64,000 nucleotides of DNA from Actinomadura macra NBRC 14102 (GCF_001552215.1 NZ_BCQT01000018.1:310001-374000); one strand, 5' to 3'. Counted from the stretch's first letter, positions 1 to 8,789 are shown. Numbers and translations: made by a program. The notes: a model not told the origin generated them from the letters alone.

Positions 1-1
1 C

Positions 2-721
2 GCAGAGGATTCCTACCGCAGGAATTTCCTGCGCACGTGCGCGCTGCCCTGGCCGGACGGGCGAGGCCCGGCCGCCGTGCTGGCCGAGATCCTCGACGAG
101 AGCGGATCCCGCGAGGCTCGCCTGACCCTTCCGGACGGTTCAGAGCACACCCCGCCCCTCCGGGCCTTGCTGGTCGAAGCACTGGGGCCGGTCACGAACC
201 GACCCGTCGGAGGGGACGCCGACGCGATCGTCCAGGACCTCGTCGCCGGTTACCGGCAGGGCATGACCGCCGAACGATGCCTGGACGGGCTCGGCCCCGA
301 TTCCTGGCCGGCCGTCCTCGCCGTGACCGTCGTCTGCCGGCTCGAACCGGCGCTCGTCCGGCAGGGCGTCATGCCCCGATCAGCCCGGCGGTGGAGCGCC
401 GCCCTTGTCAGGCACCTGACCTCCGGGAGATGGGATCACGACCACGCACGTGACTTTTCCGCGCGGCTCCTGGAACGTGTGGTCGCCGACATGAAGGGAC
501 GGCTGTCGCTTCTGCACGCCGTCGCGTCCGGGGAGCAGTCCCACCGGGACCTTCGCGACGTCCACGCCGTCCTGGAACGGGTGCTGGAGACGTTCGGTAC
601 CGATCATGGAACCGCCCATGGACGGGCGGGCGCAGCCCGAGGACCAGAGCGCAACGGCCGCCCGGACACTGCGGCCCAGGGGTCCGAAGGGCGCTCCGTC
701 ACCCGCGGGTCAGCTCAATAG
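2..721 (+). CDS. Hypothetical protein, C-terminal part (5' end outside window)
   Basis: The reading frame is open from the first bases of the window, so the gene starts upstream; a GTG at 77 is a possible but unconvincing internal start. About 239 residues are visible. The body (visible residues 25-200) is a helical-looking soluble sequence rich in Leu, Ala, Arg and Asp; the last 40 residues are Gly/Arg/Pro-rich and look disordered. There is no signal peptide, membrane segment or recognisable motif. I do not recognise the family. Its stop codon overlaps the 3' end of the convergent GntR gene by 12 bases, so the two genes end tail to tail without room for an intergenic terminator. Confidence 0.55.
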   Translation, partial: AEDSYRRNFLRTCALPWPDGRGPAAVLAEILDESGSREARLTLPDGSEHTPPLRALLVEALGPVTNRPVGGDADAIVQDLVAGYRQGMTAERCLDGLGPDSWPAVLAVTVVCRLEPALVRQGVMPRSARRWSAALVRHLTSGRWDHDHARDFSARLLERVVADMKGRLSLLHAVASGEQSHRDLRDVHAVLERVLETFGTDHGTAHGRAGAARGPERNGRPDTAAQGSEGRSVTRGSAQ

Positions 722-1372
722 GTCGCGTAGGAACCGGCGGTAGTCCTCGTGGAGGTCGTGGCACGCCTGCCGGGCCGGTTCGAACTCGCCCCTGAGCACG
801 CCGTTGGCGAGGACGCGGTGCTGCTCCAGCGTGGCCTCGTCCATGGTGTTGCCGTTGGGGCTGATCTTGATCACGGTCGAGATCTCGCTGGTGAAGTCGT
901 CCCAGAGACGGACCGCCGTCGCGGACTGGGCGCTGGCGACGATCGCACGATGGAAGCGGTGATCGGCGCTCGTCGCCTGGGCGCCGTGCGCGACGCACTG
1001 TTCGAGTTCGGCGAGCGCGGCCTCGACCTCGGTGGTGTCCAGGTCGCCGGGGGCCCGTCGGGTCGTCACGCCGAGAACGCCGCACTCGAGCACCTCGCGC
1101 ATCACGGTCACCTCGATGAGGGACCGCTGGGCGTCCTGGGACTGGACGGTGACGTCCTTCGCGGTCACGAAGGCGCCCCGGCCGACCTGGATGTCGACCA
1201 GGCCGAGCGAGCTCAGCATGCCGAGCGCCTCGCGGACGACGGGCCGGGAGACGCCGAACGTCTCCGACAGCCGCCGCTCTGACGGCAGGCGCTCGCCGGG
1301 GCTGTACCGGCCCGCCCGGATGTCCTGGAGCAGCTGGTCGGCGACGCGCGAGCGCTGTGTTCCTCCGCTCAC
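710..1372 (-). CDS. GntR-family transcriptional regulator, FadR subfamily (FCD domain)
   Basis: A 220-residue regulator. Residues about 5-72 form a GntR winged helix-turn-helix, with the typical sequence GERLPSERRLSETFGVSRPVVREAL followed by a G-R-G-A-F wing. Residues about 85-215 are all-helical and fit the FCD ligand-binding domain, including a D-x-x-F/H-H pattern (DHRFHRAI) of the type that binds a metal and small organic acids. GTG at 1372 is the start; no strong ribosome binding site was seen. It is transcribed away from the catabolic operon starting at 1769. FadR-type regulators usually act as repressors released by a pathway metabolite, and a matching operator-like palindrome lies at 1714-1728, so it is the likely local repressor. 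The ligand is unknown. Confidence 0.9.
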   Translation of the reverse strand: MSGGTQRSRVADQLLQDIRAGRYSPGERLPSERRLSETFGVSRPVVREALGMLSSLGLVDIQVGRGAFVTAKDVTVQSQDAQRSLIEVTVMREVLECGVLGVTTRRAPGDLDTTEVEAALAELEQCVAHGAQATSADHRFHRAIVASAQSATAVRLWDDFTSEISTVIKISPNGNTMDEATLEQHRVLANGVLRGEFEPARQACHDLHEDYRRFLRDLLS

Positions 1373-1768
1373 CGGCGTCTGCTGTCCGGTCGCGGGGCCG
1401 GGACGCCGGCGGTGTGCGCATCCGGTGGAGCGCCCCGGCCGTTCGGGTCGTCACTACTGCGCCGCGTTCTCACTGGGTCGACTCCTTAGTTCGCTACCCG
1501 CCGGTCTGCGCGGCCGGGTCGGCCGAACGCCCCTGTCCGTTGAGCCTGCGCGGGTGCGCGGACCCGGTTCGCGGTGGGCGCCGCGGGCGACCGGCCACGT
1601 GGGGTGGCGCATGTGCAACATACCGGGCGCCTCGCCCGCGGTCGGCGCGAACCCGACTCCAATCTGCGTGAAGGCCCTGGACAGGAGCAGAGGGCGTTGC
1701 TACATTCCCGACAACTGGTAAGACCAGTAATACCAGAGTATGACCCTGTGAAGGAGGGGTGCTCACCG
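1373..1768. other. Regulatory intergenic region between divergent GntR gene and catabolic operon
   Basis: This stretch of 396 bases lies between the starts of two divergent transcription units. Reading frames cross it, but none has a credible start or recognisable protein, so I treat it as non-coding. The identifiable elements are the palindrome at 1714-1728 and the AAGGAGGGG ribosome binding site at 1751-1759. A possible -35 element TTGCTA is at 1697-1702, with the -10 region overlapping the palindrome. Confidence 0.6.
1714..1728. promoter_or_regulatory. Putative FadR/GntR operator (ACTGGT-AAG-ACCAGT)
   Basis: A perfect 6-bp inverted repeat separated by three bases, with a further ACCAG half site at 1732-1736. 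The TGGTnnnACCA core is typical of operators bound by FadR-subfamily GntR regulators. It lies 40-55 bases before the GTG start of the first operon gene, where binding would block the promoter. The assignment to the regulator at 710-1372 is inference from proximity and family. Confidence 0.65.
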
Positions 1769-2893
1769 GTGCGTGACAGCAAGCCTGTTCCGGAGCCCGC
1801 GAAGGTGCCGTGGGCCCCGCGTATCGGGGTCGACGGTCGCAAGTTCCCGGGCGCCATGCGGGGCGGGTGCCACGACACGCTCGTTCGCGCCCATGAGGCC
1901 GGATTCGAGGGGGTCTTCTTCCGCACCGTGCTCGACATGAGCCCGACTCTCGACGCCGGCGAGCTACAGGAGATCCGCGATCACGCCGACGATCTCGGTA
2001 TGTATCTGGAGGCCGGCCTCGGCAAGGTCAACCCGTTCGCCACGCCGGAAACGCCCGAGCTGCGGGCGGCGGGGGACGGCGACATTCTGCTCGGGTTCCG
2101 CCGGATGATGGAGGCGAGCGCCCGGATCGGGTGCGTCGAGCTGTGGGCGGCCACCACCAACTACCAGCTCGGCTACCCCGGCAAGTTCGTCTGGGACCGG
2201 TTCCGCACCGATGTGACCTGGTCGGCGCAGCTGGCGGCGACCGGACGGTTCCTCGAACGGCTGCGCCCGATCGCCCTCGATCTCGGCGTGCACATCAACC
2301 TGGAGACACACGAGGAGATCACCTCGTTCGAGCTGGTCGACCTGATCGAGACGGTGGGCCCGGACGTGTGCGGCATCGTCTACGACACGGCCAACCCGCT
2401 GCAGCGGCTCGAACACCCCCGGTACACCGCCGACCGCGTCGCACCCTACGTCCGGCAGACCCAGCTCAAGGACTGTTCGATCACCCCGGTCGAGGGCGGC
2501 TACCGGTTCGACCTGACGCCCTGCGGGGACGGCCTGGTCGACTTCGCCTACATCCTGTCCGCGCTCGCCCGCACCGCTCCCGGGGTGAATCTGACGATCG
2601 AGAACCAGGAGTCGCGTGCGGACTTCCCCGGCCCGACACCGGTCACGGTGCTGCCCGTCCGCGACCCGGACTTCGTCGGCTCGCACGCCGACCTGACGGT
2701 TCCCGAGTTCGCCGCGTTCACCGGCCTGGCGTACGACCGCGCAGCGCCGGGATCACAGCCGTGGGCCCCCGCGTCACCGGCCCACTTCGGTGACGACGAG
2801 GCAATGGCCGCCGTGCTGCGCAGCCTGGCCCATCTCACCCAGGTCCGCGACCGCGTGGCGGCCGCGACCCACCCCCCGGCGGTGCCGGCATGA
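1769..2893 (+). CDS. Sugar-phosphate isomerase/epimerase-like TIM-barrel protein (paralogue 1)
   Basis: A 374-residue protein of the xylose-isomerase-like TIM-barrel superfamily (AP endonuclease 2 fold). Barrel signatures are visible: IGVDGRK at strand 1, LETHEE with a candidate metal-binding Glu, a GIVYDTAN strand with Asp, and TIEN with the late Glu. The position that is His in the usual xHxKD strand is Gln here (RQTQLKD), whereas the next gene keeps His. GTG 1769 is preferred over upstream starts because AAGGAGGGG sits nine bases before it. The stop overlaps an ATG of the next frame (ATGA). It is first in a transporter-linked catabolic operon. Family members isomerise or epimerise sugars and hydroxypyruvate-like compounds; the substrate is unknown. 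Confidence 0.85.
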   Translation: MRDSKPVPEPAKVPWAPRIGVDGRKFPGAMRGGCHDTLVRAHEAGFEGVFFRTVLDMSPTLDAGELQEIRDHADDLGMYLEAGLGKVNPFATPETPELRAAGDGDILLGFRRMMEASARIGCVELWAATTNYQLGYPGKFVWDRFRTDVTWSAQLAATGRFLERLRPIALDLGVHINLETHEEITSFELVDLIETVGPDVCGIVYDTANPLQRLEHPRYTADRVAPYVRQTQLKDCSITPVEGGYRFDLTPCGDGLVDFAYILSALARTAPGVNLTIENQESRADFPGPTPVTVLPVRDPDFVGSHADLTVPEFAAFTGLAYDRAAPGSQPWAPASPAHFGDDEAMAAVLRSLAHLTQVRDRVAAATHPPAVPA

Positions 2894-2970
2894 CGGCCGT
2901 ACAGGACTCGCCCCCGGGCCCGACTTCAGTCATCACACCGCATCAGCCACCAGAGGAGGACCCCGCTCCC

Positions 2971-4062
2971 ATGCAGGTCGGAATCGACGGACGCAAAGTG
3001 CCCGGTGCCGCGGGACGTCCGGCCATCGAGCGGTTGGACCTGGCCAAGGGCCTGGGCCTTGACGGCGTGTTCTACCGGACCGTCTTCGACATGGACCCCG
3101 ATCTGGACGCCGGCCGGCTGGCCGAGCACCGCCACCACGCCGACGATCTCGGGCTTTACCTTGAGGCCGGGGTGGGCAACGTCAACCCGTACGCGATGGC
3201 CGAGCACCCCCATCTACGACGCGCGGGGGACGGCGACACCGTGCTCGGCTTCCGGCGCGCGATCGAAGCGGCGGCCGGGATCGGGTGCCGGGAGCTGTGG
3301 GTCGTCACCGGTGGCTTCAAGAACTATCCCGGACGGTTCGCCTACGACCGTTTCCGCACCGACGTCGACTGGCAGGCCCAGCTGGCCGAGACCGCGCGCT
3401 TCCTGGAACTGCTCGCGCCGATCTGCCGGGACCACGGCGTCCACCTCAACCTGGAGACGCACGAGGAGATCACCTCCTTCGAGCTGGTCCGGCTGATCGA
3501 GCACGTCGGCCCCGACGTCCTCGGCATCACCTTCGACACCACCAACCTCCTGCAACGCGGGGAGAACCCGCTGTCGAGCGCCCGGCGGGTCGCGCCCTAC
3601 GTGCGCCAGACCCACGTCAAGGACTGCCTCCTCGGCATCGGCGAGGACGGGATGCGGTACCAGCTCCGGCCGGTGGGCAGCGGGGCCCTCGATCTGGAGG
3701 CGATCCTCCGGCTGCTCCAGGACGCCGGAGCCCGGCCCAACCTCAGCCTGGAGACCCTCACCTCCGCCGCGGAGTCCGGCGGGGGCGAGGACGGCCTGCA
3801 CCCGTATCTGCGCCCCCTGACGATCGAGATGTACGACCCGTACTGGCACGCCATGCACCCGGACCTGACGTCCGCCGAATTCGCCACCACCGTCCGGCTC
3901 GCCGCGGAGGGCGACCGCCGGGTGGCCGAGGGCGACATCGAATCGATCCCCGCGTTCGCGGCGCGTCCGTTCACCCACGCCGACGCCGTGGCCTTCGTCC
4001 AGGCCGGGGCCGCCCACCTGCGCTCGCTCGCGCCCGTCGGGAGTGTGCCATGCACGACGTAG
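2971..4062 (+). CDS. Sugar-phosphate isomerase/epimerase-like TIM-barrel protein (paralogue 2)
   Basis: This is a close paralogue of the preceding gene, 363 residues from ATG 2971. The same barrel landmarks occur: QVGIDGRK at strand 1, LNLETHEEITSFE, GITFDTTN, RQTHVKDC with the candidate metal-binding His present, and SLETL with the late Glu. ATG 2971 is preferred because AGAGGAGG lies 11 bases before it and the protein would then begin directly at strand 1. An alternative ATG at 2890 overlaps the upstream stop (ATGA) but lacks a ribosome binding site and adds a Pro-rich tail. The end overlaps the ATG of the M24 gene. Two adjacent non-identical paralogues suggest two successive steps or a heteromeric enzyme; this is inference. 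Confidence 0.83.
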   Translation: MQVGIDGRKVPGAAGRPAIERLDLAKGLGLDGVFYRTVFDMDPDLDAGRLAEHRHHADDLGLYLEAGVGNVNPYAMAEHPHLRRAGDGDTVLGFRRAIEAAAGIGCRELWVVTGGFKNYPGRFAYDRFRTDVDWQAQLAETARFLELLAPICRDHGVHLNLETHEEITSFELVRLIEHVGPDVLGITFDTTNLLQRGENPLSSARRVAPYVRQTHVKDCLLGIGEDGMRYQLRPVGSGALDLEAILRLLQDAGARPNLSLETLTSAAESGGGEDGLHPYLRPLTIEMYDPYWHAMHPDLTSAEFATTVRLAAEGDRRVAEGDIESIPAFAARPFTHADAVAFVQAGAAHLRSLAPVGSVPCTT

Positions 4063-5252
4063 CGGCGGTGGCCGAGGCGTTGCCGGCCCGCTGGGACGAG
4101 CTCTGGCAGCGGGCCGGTGACGACGCGCTCGACACGATCGTGGTCCTCGGGGCTCCGGGAGGGCTCGGGCCCTCCGCCGACTCACCCGGCGACGTGCGGT
4201 TCCTCACCGGCTGGATGCCGCCCTTCAGCCCGGCCGCCGTCGTGCTCCGCCGTGACCAGCAGCCGGTCGTCCTCGCCATCGGACCGCACGACGCCCGGGG
4301 GTTTCGCGCACGGGTGGGCGACACCGCCGACGTCCGGCAGGTCGCCGGGGCGGCGGCGCTCGCCGACGCGGTGACCGGGCTCCTCGGGGGATCACGGACC
4401 GGTATCGGCGTCGCCGGGCTGTCGGAGCAGTCCGCGGGCCTGGTCGACGCGCTCCGCGGGCCGCTGGGGGAGCCGCGGCCGGTCGACGAACACGTCCACG
4501 CGATGAGGGTGCGCCACTACGGCGACTTCGCGGACCAGGCGGCGACCGTCGCGGCGATCTCCGACGCGATGATCGAGGAGGTCTTCGCCGCGGCCGCCGC
4601 GCGCCCCCGTACGGGCGCCGAGCTGATGGTCCTGGCCGAGCAGGTCGGGCGGTCCCGCGGCGCCGAGGCGGCGGGGTGCTGGATCGCGACCGGCCCGACA
4701 CCGCCCACGACCTACTTCGAGCAGCGGGAGTTGCTCGACGTCCTCGCCGACGGGGATCGCCTCCAGCTCGGGACCACCGTCCGCTACGAGGGCTTCTACG
4801 GCCAGAGTCTCAGAATGGCCGTGGTGGGCCGGCCGCCGGCGCTGCTGGAGGAGCATGCCCTCCGCCTCGCGAGCATCCAGGACGAGATCGCCGCGCTGAT
4901 GCGGCCCGGTGTCCCGCTCGCGGACGTCGCCGCCCGCACGGCCGAACTCGTCGACGACGGGTGCCCCTACCCGGCCGGGGAGGACCCGTTCCGGTTCCAG
5001 TTTTGCCATGGGCTGGGGCTCAGCTACACCGAACCTGCCATGCGAGCCGTCAGCGGTGCCGGCCAGGCCGGCCCCCGGTTCGCGGACGCCGTCTTCACCG
5101 AAGGCATGGTCGTGGAAGTCCACCCGAACTACTCCGTGCCGGACCTCGGGCACGTGTGCGCCGGGGACATGGCACGGGTGACCTCGACCGGAGCCTCCTG
5201 GCTCACCTCATCTCCGCGTGGCCTCGTCCAGCTCGGCACCGGCCCCGGCTAG
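4050..5252 (+). CDS. M24-fold (creatinase/Xaa-Pro peptidase-like) protein lacking canonical metal ligands
   Basis: A 400-residue protein with a creatinase-like N-terminal domain (about 1-165) and an M24 pita-bread domain (about 170-395). HGLGLSYTEP keeps the conserved His, and EGMVVEVHPNY keeps a Glu. The two Asp ligands of metallopeptidases are missing: the strand normally reading D-x-G is QLGTTVRYEGFYG, and the second Asp position is Ser. The final Glu of the E-D motif is also not evident (AGDMARVT). Metal-free members of this fold, such as creatinase, hydrolyse C-N bonds in small guanidino or amide compounds, so a small-molecule amidohydrolase is more likely than a peptidase. ATG 4050 overlaps the upstream gene by 13 bases. 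The exact reaction is unknown. Confidence 0.8.
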   Translation: MHDVAAVAEALPARWDELWQRAGDDALDTIVVLGAPGGLGPSADSPGDVRFLTGWMPPFSPAAVVLRRDQQPVVLAIGPHDARGFRARVGDTADVRQVAGAAALADAVTGLLGGSRTGIGVAGLSEQSAGLVDALRGPLGEPRPVDEHVHAMRVRHYGDFADQAATVAAISDAMIEEVFAAAAARPRTGAELMVLAEQVGRSRGAEAAGCWIATGPTPPTTYFEQRELLDVLADGDRLQLGTTVRYEGFYGQSLRMAVVGRPPALLEEHALRLASIQDEIAALMRPGVPLADVAARTAELVDDGCPYPAGEDPFRFQFCHGLGLSYTEPAMRAVSGAGQAGPRFADAVFTEGMVVEVHPNYSVPDLGHVCAGDMARVTSTGASWLTSSPRGLVQLGTGPG

Positions 5253-5281
5253 TCCCACCCCAACCCATGAAGGGTGCCATC

Positions 5282-6397
5282 ATGATCGAAAAGTCACAGA
5301 TCATTCCTGGTTCGGCCGGCACGGCCCCGGGGGCCCCGGCCCCGTCCCGCCGTGGCTTTCTCAGGGCCGTGGCGGCAGGGTCGCTGGTCGTGGGCGCCGG
5401 GTCGCTGGCGGCTGCCTGCGGAGGCGGCTCGACGTCCGGCGGCTCCGGGCCCAAGACCCGGCTCAAGGTCGCCCTCGGGTGGGTGACCAACATCGAGTTC
5501 GCCGGGTTCTGGCTGGCCGCCGAGCGGGGCTACTACCGCGACGAGGGCCTCGACGTCGTGTTCAAGGGCGGCGGCACCAACTCCCCGCTCCCGCACGTCC
5601 AGCTCGCCTCCGGCGCGGCCGACCTCGCGGTCGACCCGAACATGCGCCAGGTGCTCGAAGTGATCGGCAAGGGCAACGACCTGGTGATGCTCGGCGCCCA
5701 GTTCCAGACCGACCCCAACGGCCTGCTCTCGCTGTCCAAGCGTCCGCTGACCAAGGCGAGCGACCTGCCCGGCCTGCGGATCCTCAGCCAGCAGGGCACC
5801 CAGCCGCTGCTGGAGGGCCTCTACAAGGCGAACAACCTCAAGCCGGACTTCAAGTTCATCCCGACTGGGTTCGACCCCGGTGCGCTGGTTCAGGGCAAGG
5901 GCGACGCCTACAACTGCTTCGTGACCAACCAGCCCATCACTCTTGAGACCAAGTTCGGCCTCCAGCGTGGCTCGGGCTACGAGGTCGTGACCTTCGGCGC
6001 GCTGGGCTGTCCGGCATACGCCAACATCATCTCGTGTAAGCGCTCCATGGTGGCGCAGCGTCGCGATGTCGTCGTGAAGTTCATGCGGGCCTCCGCCCGC
6101 GGCTGGCAGGACAACCTGGCCGACCCCGACGCCGCGGTGAAGCTCGTGATGCAGAAGTACGGCGTCGACCTCGGTCTCAACGAGAAGCAGCAGACCCGCG
6201 CGAACCAGCTACAGACACCGCTGACCGAGAGCGGGCTGACCAAGTCCAAGGGGATGCTGCGCATCGATCCGGAGGTCATGAAGACCCAGATGTACTCCTG
6301 GCTCCGGCTGGCCGGCGCGACACAGCTACCGGACGTTGGCAAGGTCATCGAAACCTCGGTTCTGGACGAGGTTTTCAAGAACGGACCCCGGCTTTGA
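5282..6397 (+). CDS. ABC transporter substrate-binding lipoprotein, NMT1/THI5-like, Tat-exported
   Basis: A 371-residue periplasmic-type binding protein anchored outside the membrane. Residues about 20-50 hold a twin-arginine signal (SRRGFLRAV), a hydrophobic stretch and a lipobox ending LAAAC. The mature part starts with the NMT1/THI5 signature (KVALGWVTNIEFAGFWLAAERGYY...EGLDV). This family binds pyrimidine vitamin precursors, sulfonates, riboflavin-like or other aromatic and heterocyclic ligands. ATG 5282 is preferred over ATG 5267 because AAGGG lies seven bases before it. It is followed directly by the ATPase gene and two permeases. The enzymes around it suggest that the ligand is the compound degraded by the operon. 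Confidence 0.9.
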   Translation: MIEKSQIIPGSAGTAPGAPAPSRRGFLRAVAAGSLVVGAGSLAAACGGGSTSGGSGPKTRLKVALGWVTNIEFAGFWLAAERGYYRDEGLDVVFKGGGTNSPLPHVQLASGAADLAVDPNMRQVLEVIGKGNDLVMLGAQFQTDPNGLLSLSKRPLTKASDLPGLRILSQQGTQPLLEGLYKANNLKPDFKFIPTGFDPGALVQGKGDAYNCFVTNQPITLETKFGLQRGSGYEVVTFGALGCPAYANIISCKRSMVAQRRDVVVKFMRASARGWQDNLADPDAAVKLVMQKYGVDLGLNEKQQTRANQLQTPLTESGLTKSKGMLRIDPEVMKTQMYSWLRLAGATQLPDVGKVIETSVLDEVFKNGPRL

Positions 6398-7236
6398 GCG
6401 GCGCCGTGGTCGACAACGGGCGCCCACCCAGGGAAGGGCAGGAGAAGCCGGCCGCGGACCGCGCCGCGGTGGAGCTCCGCGGGGTCGCCAAGGAGTTCAC
6501 CCTGTCGCGCCGGCGCGAGCCCCTGCGCGTCCTGGACGGAATCGACCTGACCATCGCGCGCGGTGAGTTCGTCGCCCTTCTCGGGCCGTCGGGCTGCGGC
6601 AAGTCGACGGTGCTGCGAATGATCGCCGGATTGGAGGCCCCCACCGCCGGCTCCGTCCAGGTCGAGGGCGGCGCCCCGTCCGCGTTGATCGCCCAGCACC
6701 GCCTCGGCGTCGCGTTCCAGGATTCCGCGCTGCTGCCGTGGGCGAGCGCCTGGGACAACATCGCGCTGCCGTTCCGGCTGGCCGGCCGTCCGGTGCCCGA
6801 GCAGCGGATCCGCTCCCTGCTGGAGACGGTCGGGCTGGAGGGTTTCGCCCGGGCACGTCCGAAGCAGCTGTCCGGGGGGATGCGGCAACGGATCTCGATC
6901 GCCAGGTCCATGGCGCTGGACCCGGACGTGCTGTTGCTGGACGAGCCGTTCGGCGCGCTGGACGCCGTCACCCGCCGCCGGCTCAACCTCGAACTCGGGG
7001 CCGTGTGGGCGGAGCAGCGCACCACCACCGTGCTGGTGACCCACGACGTGGCCGAGGCCGTCCTGCTCGCCGACCGGGTGGTGGTGATGACCGGCCGTCC
7101 GGGCTCGCTCGCCCACGTCGAGCTGATCCCGGCACCGCGCCCGCGCGGGGAGGACTTCACCCGCAGCCACGCGTTCCACGAGGTCGTCGACCGGCTCGTC
7201 TCGTTGCTCGACGACCCCTCCGGCGGCCGGCAATGA
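6394..7236 (+). CDS. ABC transporter ATP-binding protein (NitT/TauT type)
   Basis: The cytoplasmic ATPase of the importer, about 276-280 residues. Walker A GPSGCGKST, a Q-loop (FQDSALLPW), signature LSGGMRQR, Walker B LLLDEPFGALD and the H-loop THDVAEA are all present and intact. The start is either TTG 6394, overlapping the upstream TGA, or GTG 6406; neither has a clear separate ribosome binding site, which suggests translational coupling to the lipoprotein gene. The length and the FGALD motif are typical of nitrate/sulfonate/bicarbonate-type importers. Its stop overlaps the next start (ATGA). Confidence 0.92.
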   Translation: MSGAVVDNGRPPREGQEKPAADRAAVELRGVAKEFTLSRRREPLRVLDGIDLTIARGEFVALLGPSGCGKSTVLRMIAGLEAPTAGSVQVEGGAPSALIAQHRLGVAFQDSALLPWASAWDNIALPFRLAGRPVPEQRIRSLLETVGLEGFARARPKQLSGGMRQRISIARSMALDPDVLLLDEPFGALDAVTRRRLNLELGAVWAEQRTTTVLVTHDVAEAVLLADRVVVMTGRPGSLAHVELIPAPRPRGEDFTRSHAFHEVVDRLVSLLDDPSGGRQ

Positions 7237-7979
7237 TCACCGCGCGCAGACTGGGCACCAGCGTCCTGGGCGTCGCCCTCCTGCTCGGCCTGTTCGAGCT
7301 GGTCGGGCGCACCGGGGCGGCCGGCGAGACCTGGCCGCCGCTGTCCTCGGTCCTGACCTTCAGCACCGGTGAGCCGGGCCGGGTGATCCTCACCCGCGCG
7401 GTCAAGGCGACCGTGGCCGAAGCCTTCGCGGGGCTCGCCATCGGCGTCCTCGCCGGGGTCGTCGCCGCGGGCCTGGGCCTCGTGGTCCCGTGGCTGCGGA
7501 CCGGCATGAACCAGCTGGCGATCCTGCTCAGCACGCTGCCGCTGATCGCGCTCGGCCCGGTCCTGGTCAACACGGTCGGCAACGAGCGGACACCGGCGGT
7601 GATCGCGGCGCTCGGCTCGGGCTTCGCGGTCTTCGTCGCGATGTCCTCCGCCTTCTCGCGCCCGGCGACGAACCTGGACGACCTGTTCGAGGTCCTCGGC
7701 GCCTCGCGGACGAGCACCATGGTGCGGCTGCGCGCCCCGGCCGCCGTCCCGGCCTTCTTCGACGGGCTGGCGCTGGCCGCCCCGGCGGCGCTGCTCGGCG
7801 CCGTCGTGGGGGAGTGGTTCGGGGCCCCGCGCGGCATCGGCCTCCTGCTGGTGAGCTCGATGCAGAACTTCGAGATCGTCCAGTTGTGGGCGGCCGCGCT
7901 GTGCATCTCGATCGTGTCCCTGGCCGTCTACGGGGCGTTGACCGGCATCCGCCGGGCCTCGGTCCGCCGATTCACCTGA
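7233..7979 (+). CDS. ABC transporter permease (NitT/TauT type), first copy
   Basis: A 248-residue inner-membrane permease with about six hydrophobic segments. The cytoplasmic EAA loop is recognisable (VLGASRTSTMVRLRAPAAVPAFFDGL), as is the GxxxGEWFG region. ATG 7233 overlaps the stop of the ATPase gene. It probably pairs with the second permease as a heterodimer, because the operon has one ATPase, one binding protein and two different permeases. Confidence 0.9.
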   Translation: MITARRLGTSVLGVALLLGLFELVGRTGAAGETWPPLSSVLTFSTGEPGRVILTRAVKATVAEAFAGLAIGVLAGVVAAGLGLVVPWLRTGMNQLAILLSTLPLIALGPVLVNTVGNERTPAVIAALGSGFAVFVAMSSAFSRPATNLDDLFEVLGASRTSTMVRLRAPAAVPAFFDGLALAAPAALLGAVVGEWFGAPRGIGLLLVSSMQNFEIVQLWAAALCISIVSLAVYGALTGIRRASVRRFT

Positions 7980-7989
7980 GGAGGACCTC

Positions 7990-8754
7990 GTGAACCACGC
8001 GCGCACCCCGCAGATCCTGCTGCGTTCCCTCCAGGTCGCATGGCCGACCGTCCTCCTCATCGGCGGATGGGCGCTGTGGGTCAGGGTGAACGGCTACACC
8101 GAGCTCGTGGCCCCGATGCCCCAGAGCGTGGCCGCGGACATCGTCACGCACTCGGGCGCCTATCTCGGACCGGTGCTCACCACGACCTGGACGGCCTTGG
8201 CCGGCCTGGTCATCGGGACGCTCGTGGGAAGCGTCCTCGCCATCCTGGTCTGGTCCTCGCGGATCCTGACCGCGGTGCTGACCCCGGCGGCGGTGCTGAT
8301 GCGATCGGTGCCGGTGGTGGCGATCGTGCCGGTCATGATCGGGCTGCTGGGCACCGGGAAGCCCGCGGTGGTCGCCATCACCGTGGTGGTGACCTTCTTC
8401 CCGGCGTTCAGCCTGGTCGCCTCCGGCCTGAGATCACCGTCGGTGAGCACCCAGGACGTCTTCGCGGTGCTCGGTGCGTCGAAGCGGGCCACCCTGGTCC
8501 GCCTGCTGATCCCGTGCGCGGTGCCGAACGCGCTGGTGGCCGTCCGCATCGCCGCTCCCAGCACGATCCTGTCGGCGATGCTCGCCGAGTTCCTCATCGG
8601 CAAGAGCGGTCTCGGGTTCATGTTCGTCGACTCCGTGTCGTACTCGAACTACGCCCGCGCGTGGGGGACGGGTGTGGTCGCCACGGCGCTCGCGGTCGTG
8701 GCGTTCGTCGCCGCGACCCGGCTGGAGCGCCGGACCCTGGACCGGGTGACCTGA
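7990..8754 (+). CDS. ABC transporter permease (NitT/TauT type), second copy
   Basis: A 254-residue membrane protein related to the preceding permease, with about six membrane segments. The EAA-loop sequence is VLGASKRATLVRLLIPCAVPNALVAVR, followed by a LAEFLIGKSGLG segment. The GTG start at 7990 is preceded by GAGGAGG within ten bases. It completes the importer, and the gene for the fused metabolic enzyme follows 35 bases later. Confidence 0.9.
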   Translation: MNHARTPQILLRSLQVAWPTVLLIGGWALWVRVNGYTELVAPMPQSVAADIVTHSGAYLGPVLTTTWTALAGLVIGTLVGSVLAILVWSSRILTAVLTPAAVLMRSVPVVAIVPVMIGLLGTGKPAVVAITVVVTFFPAFSLVASGLRSPSVSTQDVFAVLGASKRATLVRLLIPCAVPNALVAVRIAAPSTILSAMLAEFLIGKSGLGFMFVDSVSYSNYARAWGTGVVATALAVVAFVAATRLERRTLDRVT

Positions 8755-8789
8755 GCCCGGCGGCAATGACCTTCACTGGAGACGAGTAC

